Below, in pieces: positions 42,723 through 51,361 of a stretch of DNA of 64,000 nt. The position numbers and the translations under genes were made by a program. The DNA lies in assembly GCA_031400005.1 (NCBI GenBank), contig JANNPJ010000157.1:1-64000 (forward strand), given 5' to 3'. This stretch comes from JANNPJ01 sp031400005. Lineage in GTDB: Bacteria > Actinomycetota > Actinomycetes > Actinomycetales > Kineosporiaceae. The notes beneath the pieces are model-generated. The model ran no database searches and had not been told where the DNA came from. It was given only the letters and a program-made list of their open reading frames with translations. Within the stretch, counting starts at the first letter, position 1; each line of letters starts with the position of its first letter.

Positions 42723-42806
42723 CAACCCTGCTGGTCAATTCCGAGAGCCCAAGACCGGAAGGCGGCCAGCACCGGTGTGGACTCCAAGGGGGACGTCGGG
42801 AATCGC

Positions 42807-42879
42807 TGCTGTGCCCCTCAAAAACCGGTCCTCAGGGCAGAATCCTTACCTCGATCACCGGTTTTCCAAGGGCACAGCA
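42807..42879. other. Two-tier hairpin in the uricase-aceB gap
   Basis: TGCTGTGCCC (42807) pairs with GGGCACAGCA (42870-42879), and inside it AAAACCGGT (42821) pairs with ACCGGTTTT (42857-42865). The two perfect stems are coaxial with small internal loops. It could be a terminator, a small RNA or a leader structure for aceB. Confidence 0.65.
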
Positions 42880-43023
42880 ACCCGGCGAACCCCCTTTTGG
42901 GTCAAAGCGGAGCATCGCCTAGCCGCCGGGGCAAACCGGGAACCACTTTCCAGGCAGCACCGTCGGGTTCCCCAAGTAGGCGAGAATCGGCGCAGGCGGA
43001 ACAACCTTGGCGAGGGAGTCAGC

Positions 43024-44664
43024 ATGACGGCGGACCGGACGACAATCAGCAGCACACCCGTGGAGGGCACGCTGATCCAGGCGATCGAGATCCCTGGCCA
43101 AGCGGAGATCCTCACCCCTGAGGCTGTCGCATTCGTCGCCGATTTGACCCGCCGCTTCGGTGCTCGGCGCAGAGAACTGCTGCAGCGCAGGAGCTCTCGC
43201 CGCGCCGCGTGGTCAGCAGCCGGTGGCCCGAATTTCCTTCCCGAGACGGCGCAGATCCGCGCCGATCCGTCCTGGACGGTCGCACCGGCGCCTGCCGACC
43301 TGCTCGACCGCCGGGTCGAGATCACCGGCCCGACCGAGGCCAAGATGGCGATCAACGCGCTGAACTCCGGCGCCAAGGTCTGGCTGGCCGACCTGGAGGA
43401 CGCCAACACCCCGCATTGGCGCAACGTGATCGAGGGGCAACTGAACCTGCGCGCGGCCGTCCGCGGGACGCTGGCTCATGTCAGCGAGGAGGGCAAGGAG
43501 TACCGGCTGCGGGACGTCGCCGAGGGCGGGCCGCTCGCCGTCACCCTGGTCCGCCCGCGCGGTTGGCACTTGGACGAGCGGCACCTGCTGGTGGACAGCG
43601 AACCCGCGCCCGGTGCACTTGTCGACTTCGGGCTGCATTTCTTTCACAATGCCGCCGAGTTGCTTGCCCGCGGCAGCGGGCCCTACTACTACCTGCCGAA
43701 GATGGAAAGCCACCTGGAGGCCCGGCTCTGGGAGGACGTGTTCAGCTTCGCCGAGCAGCAGGTTGCCGGCGTACCGGCCGGATCGATCCGGGCGACCGTG
43801 CTGATCGAGACGCTGCCCGCCGCGTTCGAGATGGAGGAGATCCTGTACGAATTGCGCCGGCATATCAGCGGGCTGAATGCCGGTCGCTGGGATTACCTGT
43901 TCAGCGCGATCAAGACCCTGCGCGATGCCGGTCCGCAGTTCGTCCTGCCCGACCGTGCCTCGGTGTCGATGACGGCGCCGTTCATGCGGGCGTACACCGA
44001 ACTCATGGTCAGCACGTGTCATCGGCGGGGCGCGTTCGCGATGGGTGGGATGGCGGCGTTCATCCCCAGCCGGCGCGACCCGGAGGTGAACGCGCGAGCG
44101 ATGGCTCAGGTCCGGGCGGACAAGGAACGTGAGGCCGGAGACGGTTTCGATGGCTCCTGGGTGGCCCATCCGGACCTGGTACCGATCTGCACCGAGGTGT
44201 TCTCGGCCGTCCTGGGGACTCGGCCGAACCAGCTGGACCGGCAGCGCCCCGACGTCCACGTCACCCGCGATCAACTGCTGGCCTTCGACGCCACCCCCGG
44301 CGCTCGGACGGAAGCCGGCCTGCGCACCAACGTCTCGGTGGCGCTGCAGTACCTGGCCGCCTGGCTCGGCGGCTCCGGTGCGGTAGCGATCAACAGCCTG
44401 ATGGAGGACGCCGCCACGGCGGAGATCTCTCGCTCCCAGATCTGGCAGTGGATTCACTACGGCGTCGAACTCGACACCGGCGTGGTGGTCACCGCAGAGG
44501 TGGTGCAGCAGATTCTGGACGATGAATCCACTGCTCTCGCCGCGGCGGCCACACCCGAGCGGGCAGCTCGGCTGGACCAGGCCCGGACGCTGTTCGCCGA
44601 GGTTGCCCTGGCTCCGGAGTTCGCCGACTTCCTGACCGTGCCCGCCTACGATCTCATCGATTGA
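43024..44664 (+). CDS. aceB: Malate synthase A
   Basis: The 546-residue enzyme joins glyoxylate and acetyl-CoA to malate. The family signature RRHISGLNAGRWDYLFSAIK is intact, and the landmarks KVWLADLEDANTPHWRN, PKMESHLEARLW, MGGMAAFIPSRRDPEVN and SRSQIWQWIHYG are present. The ATG at 43024 follows GAGGGAG; the longer frame upstream crosses the hairpin region and is rejected. No isocitrate lyase is adjacent. Its place among allantoin genes shows that it uses glyoxylate from ureidoglycolate, as in Streptomyces allantoin clusters. Confidence 0.96.
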   Translation: MTADRTTISSTPVEGTLIQAIEIPGQAEILTPEAVAFVADLTRRFGARRRELLQRRSSRRAAWSAAGGPNFLPETAQIRADPSWTVAPAPADLLDRRVEITGPTEAKMAINALNSGAKVWLADLEDANTPHWRNVIEGQLNLRAAVRGTLAHVSEEGKEYRLRDVAEGGPLAVTLVRPRGWHLDERHLLVDSEPAPGALVDFGLHFFHNAAELLARGSGPYYYLPKMESHLEARLWEDVFSFAEQQVAGVPAGSIRATVLIETLPAAFEMEEILYELRRHISGLNAGRWDYLFSAIKTLRDAGPQFVLPDRASVSMTAPFMRAYTELMVSTCHRRGAFAMGGMAAFIPSRRDPEVNARAMAQVRADKEREAGDGFDGSWVAHPDLVPICTEVFSAVLGTRPNQLDRQRPDVHVTRDQLLAFDATPGARTEAGLRTNVSVALQYLAAWLGGSGAVAINSLMEDAATAEISRSQIWQWIHYGVELDTGVVVTAEVVQQILDDESTALAAAATPERAARLDQARTLFAEVALAPEFADFLTVPAYDLID

Positions 44665-45380
44665 ATAGCCAACTGGGCCGAGTGGCGGCGCTAGCCCGCT
44701 ACCCGGTGAAATCGATGGCCGGTGAATGTCTTGCCGAGGCTCGGTTCGGGCCGCTCGGTATCGATGGTGATCGCCGCTGGGCTCTGTACACCGACGACGG
44801 CGGAATCGCCAGCGGCAAGACCACTCGACGTTTTCGGCGCGTGGATGGGTTGTTCGATCTGCGGGCTCGGCTGACTGCCCCGGGGCCTGCCGTCCCCATC
44901 GTGTGGTTGCCAGATGGCAGGCAATTTCGGGCCGACGATCCGGCAGCGAATACGGCCCTGAGCGCGCGGCTGGGGCAACCGCTGGAATTGCGCGCCGAGT
45001 CGGCGGTACCCCACCACGACGAGTCCCGCGTTCACGTGATCACCACATCAGCGGTGCGCCAGCTCGAACAGGTGATCGGCACTCCGGTCGAGGTGGCACG
45101 GTTCCGGGCGAACGTCGTCCTGGAGATCGATGGGACCGGGTTCATCGAGGATGGCTGGCAGGGGGGCACCCTCGACCTCGGTAACGAGGTGCGGTTGTCC
45201 CTGGGCTGCGGGATGCCCCGCTGCGTGATGGTCGGCCTGCCACAGCCGCACGAGGGTCTGCCTGCCGACACTCGGCTGCTGAAGGAGCTTGGCCGGATCC
45301 ACCAGGTGCGGTTCGGGCTCAAAGCAGACGTCATCCGCGGGGGCATCGTTCACCCGGGGGATGCTGTGATCTTGACCTGA
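44661..45380 (+). CDS. MOSC-domain protein
   Basis: The 239-residue protein has an N-terminal beta-barrel part (RVAALARYPVKSMAGECL, GIDGDRRWALYT) and a MOSC core with the conserved Cys in LGCGMPRCVMV followed by GLPQPHEGLPAD. MOSC proteins carry sulfur or bind molybdenum cofactor, as in YcbX and mARC reductases. The TTG start overlaps the aceB stop as TTGA, so translation is coupled. A link to a molybdenum purine hydroxylase (xanthine dehydrogenase) feeding urate would make sense, but that enzyme is not in the window. Confidence 0.85.
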   Translation: MNSQLGRVAALARYPVKSMAGECLAEARFGPLGIDGDRRWALYTDDGGIASGKTTRRFRRVDGLFDLRARLTAPGPAVPIVWLPDGRQFRADDPAANTALSARLGQPLELRAESAVPHHDESRVHVITTSAVRQLEQVIGTPVEVARFRANVVLEIDGTGFIEDGWQGGTLDLGNEVRLSLGCGMPRCVMVGLPQPHEGLPADTRLLKELGRIHQVRFGLKADVIRGGIVHPGDAVILT

Positions 45381-45387
45381 GGGCCAG

Positions 45388-46272
45388 TCAGAACTCGTTG
45401 GTATTCATCCAGATTCGCAAAATCCGGCGGGACAGCGGACCAGGCGCGTCGACGTAGGGCGAGCGGCCATGCAGCACCCGGCTGTTGCGGATCACCAGCA
45501 GATCGCCGGCGTGCAGCGCTAATCCATAGCCGGTGTCGGGGCGTTTGAGGACGTCGTCGAGGACGGCGATGGCCTCCTGTTGGATCATCGTCAGCGGTGG
45601 GCCGTACGTGAAAGGCGTTTCCCGCACCGTTCGGGAGTGATAGTAGACGTCGACCGCACCGTCGGGCAGCAGGGTGAAAATCGGCCGGATGATGATCTGT
45701 GGCCCGGCTCGGCCTCGGCGATCGAAGCAGAAATCCTGAGTCAGGAGAGTCTCCAGCACGTCCGGGCGCTCGGCGCGGATCAGGTCGACGACGGTCCGGG
45801 CGTGCACCAGTTTCGTCTTCCCACCGCCGTCAGCGGCGGGCTGAAGGCAGAGCAGCACCAGCAGATCGGAGGTATCGCTCTGGTATTCGACCTCAGAAAC
45901 TCCATCGCCGCGGTTGTCCCCGTTGTCGCACAGCACCTGGGTCAGCAGGCCATCGCCATTCTGCTCGACAATGCGACCGATCTGTCGGAGCAGGAAGGTG
46001 AACCCGGGTGGGACCTGCACTCCCGGAGTGGTCACATCGGCGAGGTTGCGCACGTGTGCAAAGCCCATGGTGCGGAGGTTGCCGAGCAGAAACTCGCGCA
46101 ACGATTGCCGAATGTCATCGGCCGCATTCCAGCGATACTGCGCCGCGTCGTGCCACAACAGTCTCCGATCAACATCGGTGAGTGTCGTCGTCCATTGTTT
46201 GCCGGACACTAGATCGGCTGCATCCCAATATTTTTCGGTTGCAACATCATCGATCAGACCCATGATTTTCAT
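45388..46272 (-). CDS. TauD/TfdA-like 2-oxoglutarate oxygenase homologue with altered iron site
   Basis: The fold is shown by the segments VEYQSDTSDLLVLLCLQPA, GGGKTKLVHARTVVDLI, LPDGAVDVYYHSRTVRETPF, GDLLVIRNSRVLHGRSPY and SRRILRIWMNT. The distal His (about 268) and the Arg for 2-oxoglutarate are present. The first position of the HxD iron motif reads Gln (QSD, about 131-133), so catalysis may be changed or lost. The ATG at 46272 is 9 bases from GAGGAG; others at 46278 and 46263 are possible. It runs against the purine genes around it and looks lower in GC, suggesting recent arrival. Confidence 0.75.
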   Translation of the reverse strand: MKIMGLIDDVATEKYWDAADLVSGKQWTTTLTDVDRRLLWHDAAQYRWNAADDIRQSLREFLLGNLRTMGFAHVRNLADVTTPGVQVPPGFTFLLRQIGRIVEQNGDGLLTQVLCDNGDNRGDGVSEVEYQSDTSDLLVLLCLQPAADGGGKTKLVHARTVVDLIRAERPDVLETLLTQDFCFDRRGRAGPQIIIRPIFTLLPDGAVDVYYHSRTVRETPFTYGPPLTMIQQEAIAVLDDVLKRPDTGYGLALHAGDLLVIRNSRVLHGRSPYVDAPGPLSRRILRIWMNTNEF

Positions 46273-46285
46273 CTGCATACACTCC

Positions 46286-46474
46286 TCAGTCAACGTTGAC
46301 ATTTGGCGTTGCACACCTGTTGGCCCGACACCTATTCGAATAGGCCGTTATTGCCACGACGCTATCGATAGAAAAGAAAATCGAGGGCATGGCCAAGTGG
46401 ACGCCGATGAAACGGTCGTTGTAGGTTGTCGAGATCGCCCGCAGAACGTTCAGGGCTCCGTAGAGGCCAGTCAA
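46286..46474 (-). CDS. Possible small membrane-protein remnant upstream of the oxygenase
   Basis: A 62-codon frame, starting at TTG, contains LNVLRAISTTYNDRFIGVHL and AMPSIFFSIDSVVAITAYSN. Its TGA sits just before the GAGGAG site of the oxygenase. It has one hydrophobic stretch and no known family. It could be the tail of a lost gene. Confidence 0.25.
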   Translation of the reverse strand: MTGLYGALNVLRAISTTYNDRFIGVHLAMPSIFFSIDSVVAITAYSNRCRANRCATPNVNVD

Positions 46475-46779
46475 CGCGCCGCCCTCTACGCTGTCAAGAC
46501 TCCGCAGGTGTCCGACTTAGCCCAGCTAATACCAGTTTTCGGACATCGATCGCGTCCGCAGCGAACTCTTCCGCTGCACACCGGACAGATCTATCATTGT
46601 CGCGCACAGCAACCGATCCACTGCGGAACGCCACCGATCCCGCCGCCGCCCAAGGCGTAAGGTCAAGCGTGATCACCGATCCTGAGCAGGCATCGACACC
46701 CGAGGCGTTAACCCCGCCGACATGTTGAGCCGCGAGAGTTCGGACCACATCGGCGAACCGGCGGGGCGAAGGAGATCGG
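46475..46779. other. Intergenic region with no convincing gene
   Basis: This low-GC stretch lies between the oxygenase group (minus) and the DUF6986 gene (plus). It must hold divergent promoters, but I see no clear boxes or long stems. Short frames on both strands look random. Confidence 0.4.
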
Positions 46780-48138
46780 GTGGCGGACATGGACGACGGC
46801 TCCTTGGGTGCGCAGTTCCTCTCCAAGGCGTTCCTGACCGAAGTGGACGGCTGGCTGGCGCCGGCCGACGCCCAGGCGGCTGCTTACCGAGGTGAGTCCG
46901 ACCGCCGTCAGCCGGTACACACCGTCTATGTCCCGGCCGACCGGTATCGGATCGACACCCCGGCACGCTGGGGCGAGCAGGCGTTGGCTTTGCTCAGCGA
47001 GCACGCTGCCACCCCCGCCAGGTTTGCCGAGCTGACCGGCCTGAGCCCACTGCTCATCGACGAGGTTTATCCGCGGGTGCTGACCAAGCTGGCGACCCAG
47101 CCGATCGAGGACCTGCGGGTCGATTTCGAGGACGGCTACGGAATCCACTCGGACGACGACGAGGACGCCGCGGCACGGGCAGCCGGACGGGCGTTGGCCG
47201 AGTCGGCCGGCCCGGCAGCAGGAGCGCCGGGAAGGACCTCAGCGGGAGTATCGGGAGAGCCGGCGGGATTGGATGCGGCCTCGGGCGGGGCATCGCAGGC
47301 CCCTCTGCTGGCCGGGATACGGATCAAAGGACTGCAGGCGGACACCCGACGGCGTGCGTTGCGGACCCTGGATCTGCTGGTCCGGGCCGCAGTCGAGGCC
47401 GGTGGCCTGCCGGAGCGGTTCGTCGTCACGCTGCCCAAGGTGGCGCACGTCGCGGAGGTGAGCACCGCCGTCCGGCTCTGTGAACGGCTCGAGCACGTGT
47501 ATGGTCTGGCCGCCGGTTCGTTGCGGTTCGAGCTGCAGATCGAGCTGCCTCAAGCGGTGGTCGGGCCGGACGGAGCGGCGACCGTGGCCCGACTGGTGCA
47601 CGCCGCAGCCGACCGGTGCGAAGGCCTGCATTACGGCACCTACGACTTCAGCGCCGCAGCCGGGGTGGTCGCCGGTCAGCAGTCGCTCGAGCATCCCCTG
47701 GCCGACCATGCCAAGGCCGTGATGCAACTGGCAGCGGCCCAGACCGGGATTCGGGTCAGCGACGGCTCCACCAACGTCATCCCCAGCGGATCCGCCGCGT
47801 CAGTGCTCCAGGCCTGGTCGCTGCACGCCCGGCTGGTCCAGCGCTCGCTGCGCCGGGCCATCTACCAGGGCTGGGACCTGCATCCGGGCCACTTGGTGAC
47901 CCGGTACGCGGCGACCTACGACTTCTATCGGGGCGAATTCCAGCCCAGTTGTGCCCGGCTGGCGCACTACGTCGGCCGCGCGTCCTCCGGCTTCCTGGAC
48001 GAACCGGCCACCGCGGTGGCGCTGGCCGGGGTGGTGCTGCGCGCGGTGGACTGCGGCGCCTGCGATGACGCCGAGGTGGCCGCCGCCACAAGCCTCGACC
48101 GGCCGGCCCTGCTAACCCTGGCCAAGCGTGCCTGCTGA
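46780..48138 (+). CDS. DUF6986/HpcH-HpaI aldolase-like protein of the allantoin cluster
   Basis: The 452-residue protein has an HpcH/citrate-lyase-beta-like TIM barrel: PADRYRIDTPARW, IEDLRVDFEDGYGIHSDDDED (metal-site acidic cluster), RIKGLQADTRRRALRTLDLL, VTLPKVAHVAEV, RFELQIELPQAV and YGTYDFSAAAGV. Such proteins sit next to allantoinase, allantoicase and aceB in actinobacteria. The enzyme activity is not established; cleavage or condensation involving glyoxylate is plausible. A Gly/Ala/Pro insert (about 148-175) interrupts the barrel. The GTG at 46780 is 5 bases from GGAG, better placed than the ATG at 46789. Confidence 0.8.
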   Translation: MADMDDGSLGAQFLSKAFLTEVDGWLAPADAQAAAYRGESDRRQPVHTVYVPADRYRIDTPARWGEQALALLSEHAATPARFAELTGLSPLLIDEVYPRVLTKLATQPIEDLRVDFEDGYGIHSDDDEDAAARAAGRALAESAGPAAGAPGRTSAGVSGEPAGLDAASGGASQAPLLAGIRIKGLQADTRRRALRTLDLLVRAAVEAGGLPERFVVTLPKVAHVAEVSTAVRLCERLEHVYGLAAGSLRFELQIELPQAVVGPDGAATVARLVHAAADRCEGLHYGTYDFSAAAGVVAGQQSLEHPLADHAKAVMQLAAAQTGIRVSDGSTNVIPSGSAASVLQAWSLHARLVQRSLRRAIYQGWDLHPGHLVTRYAATYDFYRGEFQPSCARLAHYVGRASSGFLDEPATAVALAGVVLRAVDCGACDDAEVAAATSLDRPALLTLAKRAC

Positions 48139-48188
48139 CCCAGCGCTCACCCAACGCGCAGCCAACCACTAATTGAGGAGTTCCGCTC

Positions 48189-49529
48189 ATGCTTGACATG
48201 GTTTTCCGCGCCCCACGGGTGATCACCATGGAGGGCGAGGTATCTCGGGCGATCGGCGTGCGGGACGGTCGGATCGTCGCGATCGAACCGATCGATGCGG
48301 TCTTGGAAACCTCTCGTGAGGAAGTGCTCGGCGACGATGTCGTCCTGATGCCCGGCCTGGTGGACACCCATGTGCACATCAATGAGCCGGGTAGGACGGA
48401 ATGGGAGGGATTTGAGACGGCGACCCGGGCAGCGGCCGCGGGTGGTGTGACCACGGTGATCGACATGCCACTCAACTCGATCCCACCGACGACGACCGTG
48501 GCGGCACTAGAAATCAAGCGGAAGGCCGCCGAGGGCGCAGTTTACGTCGACACCGGTTTCTGGGGCGGCGCCGTTCCGGACAATCTCGATCAGCTACGCC
48601 CGCTGCATGAGGCGGGGGTGTTCGGCTTCAAATGCTTTCTCCTGCCTTCTGGGGTGGACGAATTCCCGCACCTGAACACGAGTCAGTTCGAGCACGCGCT
48701 GCAGCGAACGCACGACTTCGGCGCCCTGATGATCGTGCATGCCGAGAACTCCCAGGCGATCGACCGGGCCCCGGACGCCGAGGGCGATCGCTACCAGCGC
48801 TTCCTCGCGTCCCGCCCGCGCGGAGCGGAGAACGTGGCGATCGCCGAAGTGATCGAGGCCGCGCGCTATACCCGGGCGCGGGTGCATATCCTGCACCTGT
48901 CCAGCTCCGACGCGCTGCCGATGCTGGCCTCGGCCCGGCGCGAGGGCGTGGCGGTGACGGTGGAGACCTGCCCGCACTACCTGAGCTTCGCGGCGGAATC
49001 CATCCCGGACGGCGCGACCCAGTTCAAGTGCTGCCCACCGATCCGCGAATCAGCCAACCGGGAACTGCTCTGGCGCGGACTCCAGGACGGGGTGATCGAC
49101 TGCATCGTCAGCGATCACTCCCCCTCCACACCGCAGCTGAAGCGTTTCGATGTCGGGGATTTCGGCCTCGCCTGGGGTGGGATCGCCTCGTTGCAGCTGG
49201 GATTGCGCGCTGTCTGGAGCCAAGCTCAGGTGCATGGCGTCAGTTTGGTCGATGTCGCGGAGTGGATGTCCGCCCGACCCGCTGCGCTGGCCGGACTGTC
49301 CGGCAAGGGCCGGATCGCCCTCGGTTACGACGCCGACCTCTGCCTTTTCGCTCCGGACGGAGCGCACCTGGTCCTCGGCAGTGCGCTCGAGCACCGACAC
49401 CCGGTGACCCCGTACGACGGCATGGCGCTGGCCGGTGTCGTCCGCGAAACCTGGCTCCGGGGAACCAAGATCGACCTGGATAGCGGGGCCCCACCCAGGG
49501 GCCGGCTACTGACGAGAGGCACCGCCTGA
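48189..49529 (+). CDS. allB: Allantoinase
   Basis: The 446-residue metal-dependent hydrolase opens allantoin to allantoate. Metal ligands are visible: THVHINEPGR, the carboxylated Lys in FGFKCFLLPSG, His in IVHAENS and ILHLSSSDA, and Asp in VSDHSPS. VETCPHYL and FKCCPPIR are allantoinase-like. ATG 48189 follows TTGAGGAG. The stop overlaps allantoicase as TGATG. Confidence 0.97.
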   Translation: MLDMVFRAPRVITMEGEVSRAIGVRDGRIVAIEPIDAVLETSREEVLGDDVVLMPGLVDTHVHINEPGRTEWEGFETATRAAAAGGVTTVIDMPLNSIPPTTTVAALEIKRKAAEGAVYVDTGFWGGAVPDNLDQLRPLHEAGVFGFKCFLLPSGVDEFPHLNTSQFEHALQRTHDFGALMIVHAENSQAIDRAPDAEGDRYQRFLASRPRGAENVAIAEVIEAARYTRARVHILHLSSSDALPMLASARREGVAVTVETCPHYLSFAAESIPDGATQFKCCPPIRESANRELLWRGLQDGVIDCIVSDHSPSTPQLKRFDVGDFGLAWGGIASLQLGLRAVWSQAQVHGVSLVDVAEWMSARPAALAGLSGKGRIALGYDADLCLFAPDGAHLVLGSALEHRHPVTPYDGMALAGVVRETWLRGTKIDLDSGAPPRGRLLTRGTA

Positions 49530-50686
49530 TGAGTACCCCCCGATCCGAACCGATCGATCTGGCCTCGAGTGCGATCGGTGGTCGCGTTGTCTACGCGAAC
49601 GACGAATTGTTCGCCGACCGTCGGCATCTGATCCGGCCGGAACCGTCGGCCTGGCAGCCGGGGACCTATGGACCGGACGGCAAGATCTACGACGGCTGGG
49701 AGACCCGGCGACGACGCGACGGCGGCGATCGGGACTACGCCATCGTCCGGCTCGGCGCGCCGGGAGTGATCAGCTCCGTGATCATCGACACCGCGCATTT
49801 TCGTGGCAACTACCCGTCCCACGCCTCTATCGAGGGCCTGGCGAGCGAGGGGCATCCGATTGCCCAGGAACTACCCGAGGACGCCTGGACGACGTTGCTG
49901 CCGAAGTCGGCGCTGAAAGGTGACAGCGCCAACCCGTTCGACATCGTCAGCGAGCAACGCTGGACGCACGTCCGGTTGACCATCTACCCGGACGGCGGGG
50001 TGGCCCGACTGCGAGTGCTCGGTGACGTCGTCCCCGATCCGCGGATCCTCACCGGCACAGTGGATCTGGCCGGATTGGTGAACGGTGGCCGGGTGATCGG
50101 CTGCTCGGACATGTTCTACTCCTCCGCCGGAAACCTGATTCGACCCGGTGACACCACCACGATTGCCGAGGGCTGGGAGACCGCCCGGCGGCGCGACGAC
50201 GGCCACGACTGGGTGCTGTTCGCGCTGACCGGCGCCGGCCGGATCCGGCGCGCCGAGATCGACACCAGCCACTTCATCGGGAATGCGCCGGGTGCCACCC
50301 GGCTGGTCGGGATCGATGCCCGGACCAGCCAACTGGAGGACCAGAGCGCTGATGGAGGATGGCGGGAGTTGCTGCCTCGGACCCGGTTGCGCCCGGACTC
50401 CCTGCATCGATTCCGGATCGGCGCCGGCTCGGTGACCCACGTCCGGATGGAGGTCTTCCCGGACGGCGGGATGTCCAGGGTTCGGCTGTTCGGCGAGCTG
50501 GACGAGTCTGCGCTGGAGGCGATCACCGTCCGTTGGATCAACGCCGTACCGGACTCTCAGCTGGCCGAGATCGTGGCCGAAACGCCAGATTTGACCGAGG
50601 CCGAGTCTGACTCGGTTCGGTCCCTGCGTCCCTTCCTGTCCGTCAGCGCGATTCCGGCCATCGTGCGGGCTCAGCTGATTGATTAA
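49529..50686 (+). CDS. alc: Allantoicase
   Basis: The 385-residue enzyme cleaves allantoate to ureidoglycolate and urea. It consists of two similar halves of jelly-roll type, and the repeats are easy to see: GWETRRRRDGGDRDYAIVRLG and GWETARRRDDGHDWVLFAL, DTAHFRGNYP and DTSHFIGNAP, THVRLTIYPDGGVARLR and THVRMEVFPDGGMSRVR. It starts inside the allantoinase stop. Urea made here would need urease or urea carboxylase elsewhere; allophanate hydrolase at 8.8 kb would serve the latter. Confidence 0.97.
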   Translation: MSTPRSEPIDLASSAIGGRVVYANDELFADRRHLIRPEPSAWQPGTYGPDGKIYDGWETRRRRDGGDRDYAIVRLGAPGVISSVIIDTAHFRGNYPSHASIEGLASEGHPIAQELPEDAWTTLLPKSALKGDSANPFDIVSEQRWTHVRLTIYPDGGVARLRVLGDVVPDPRILTGTVDLAGLVNGGRVIGCSDMFYSSAGNLIRPGDTTTIAEGWETARRRDDGHDWVLFALTGAGRIRRAEIDTSHFIGNAPGATRLVGIDARTSQLEDQSADGGWRELLPRTRLRPDSLHRFRIGAGSVTHVRMEVFPDGGMSRVRLFGELDESALEAITVRWINAVPDSQLAEIVAETPDLTEAESDSVRSLRPFLSVSAIPAIVRAQLID

Positions 50687-50746
50687 TCGAGAATCGATCG
50701 ACTGATCCGTAATTCGCCGGTTTCCTCCAGGCGTTATCGTGTCCGT

Positions 50747-51265
50747 GTGCAAATCGTGCCGGACACCAAGGATTGGACCTGGGTCCTCGACCGGGTCTGT
50801 GCTGAATGTGGTTACGACGCTAGGGCGGTGAGTCGACACAGCGTCTCGTCCATGATCCGGGACAACGCGGCCGAATGGTTGCACGTGCTGGCGACACCCG
50901 AGGTACGGCGGCGGCCAGCGGCGCAGATCTGGTCGCCGCTGGAGTACGGCTGCCATGTTCGCGACGTCTTCCGGCTCTTCGACGAACGACTGCGGTTGAT
51001 GCTGGACGAGCCGGATCCGCTGTTCGGGAACTGGGATCAGGATGCCACGGCGATTGCCGACCGGTACGGGGAACAAGACCCGGTGCTGGTCTCGCGCAGT
51101 CTCCTCGAGGCGGCAGACACTCTCGCCCGCAGGTTCGCGTCGGTCAACGGCACCCAGTGGGACCGGACCGGACGTCGCAGCGATGGGGCCTCCTTCACGG
51201 TGGACAGTTTCGCCCGCTATCTGCTGCACGATGTGGTGCACCACCTGCAGGACGTCCGGCCCTGA
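50747..51265 (+). CDS. DinB-like thiol-dependent enzyme or metal-binding four-helix protein
   Basis: The 172-residue protein has a four-helix DinB/maleylpyruvate-isomerase fold. The three expected metal-binding histidines are present: one in LEYGCHVRDVFRLFDERL and two in YLLHDVVHHLQDV. Members use mycothiol or bacillithiol or bind zinc. It starts at a GTG 60 bases after allantoicase, so co-transcription is possible, but a role in purine breakdown is not known. Confidence 0.85.
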   Translation: MQIVPDTKDWTWVLDRVCAECGYDARAVSRHSVSSMIRDNAAEWLHVLATPEVRRRPAAQIWSPLEYGCHVRDVFRLFDERLRLMLDEPDPLFGNWDQDATAIADRYGEQDPVLVSRSLLEAADTLARRFASVNGTQWDRTGRRSDGASFTVDSFARYLLHDVVHHLQDVRP

Positions 51266-51267
51266 GT

Positions 51268-51320
51268 CAATCCACACGCGATCTGTGGATATCGGCGGAA
51301 AAAGCGGATCCTGTGGATAA
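51268..51320. promoter_or_regulatory. Cluster of DnaA-box-like sequences
   Basis: A perfect TTATCCACA (minus, 51312-51320), an ATATCCACA (minus, 51284-51292, one mismatch) and a CAATCCACA (plus, 51268-51276, two mismatches) lie within 53 bases, just upstream of the type VII substrate gene. No dnaA, dnaN or AT-rich unwinding element is near, so this is not an origin. Confidence 0.5.
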
Positions 51321-51361
51321 CTCGGCCTCGGTGTCGGTGCGGGGCTCTACCGTCATAGGGC

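Noticed and set aside
46494..46826. A 110-residue minus-strand frame before the DUF6986 gene
   Set aside because: It overlaps the ribosome site and start of the DUF6986 gene on the other strand and shows no motif.
51268..51320. Chromosomal or plasmid replication origin
   Set aside because: DnaA-box-like sequences are present, but there is no dnaA, dnaN, rpmH, parAB or AT-rich element, and only one box is perfect.
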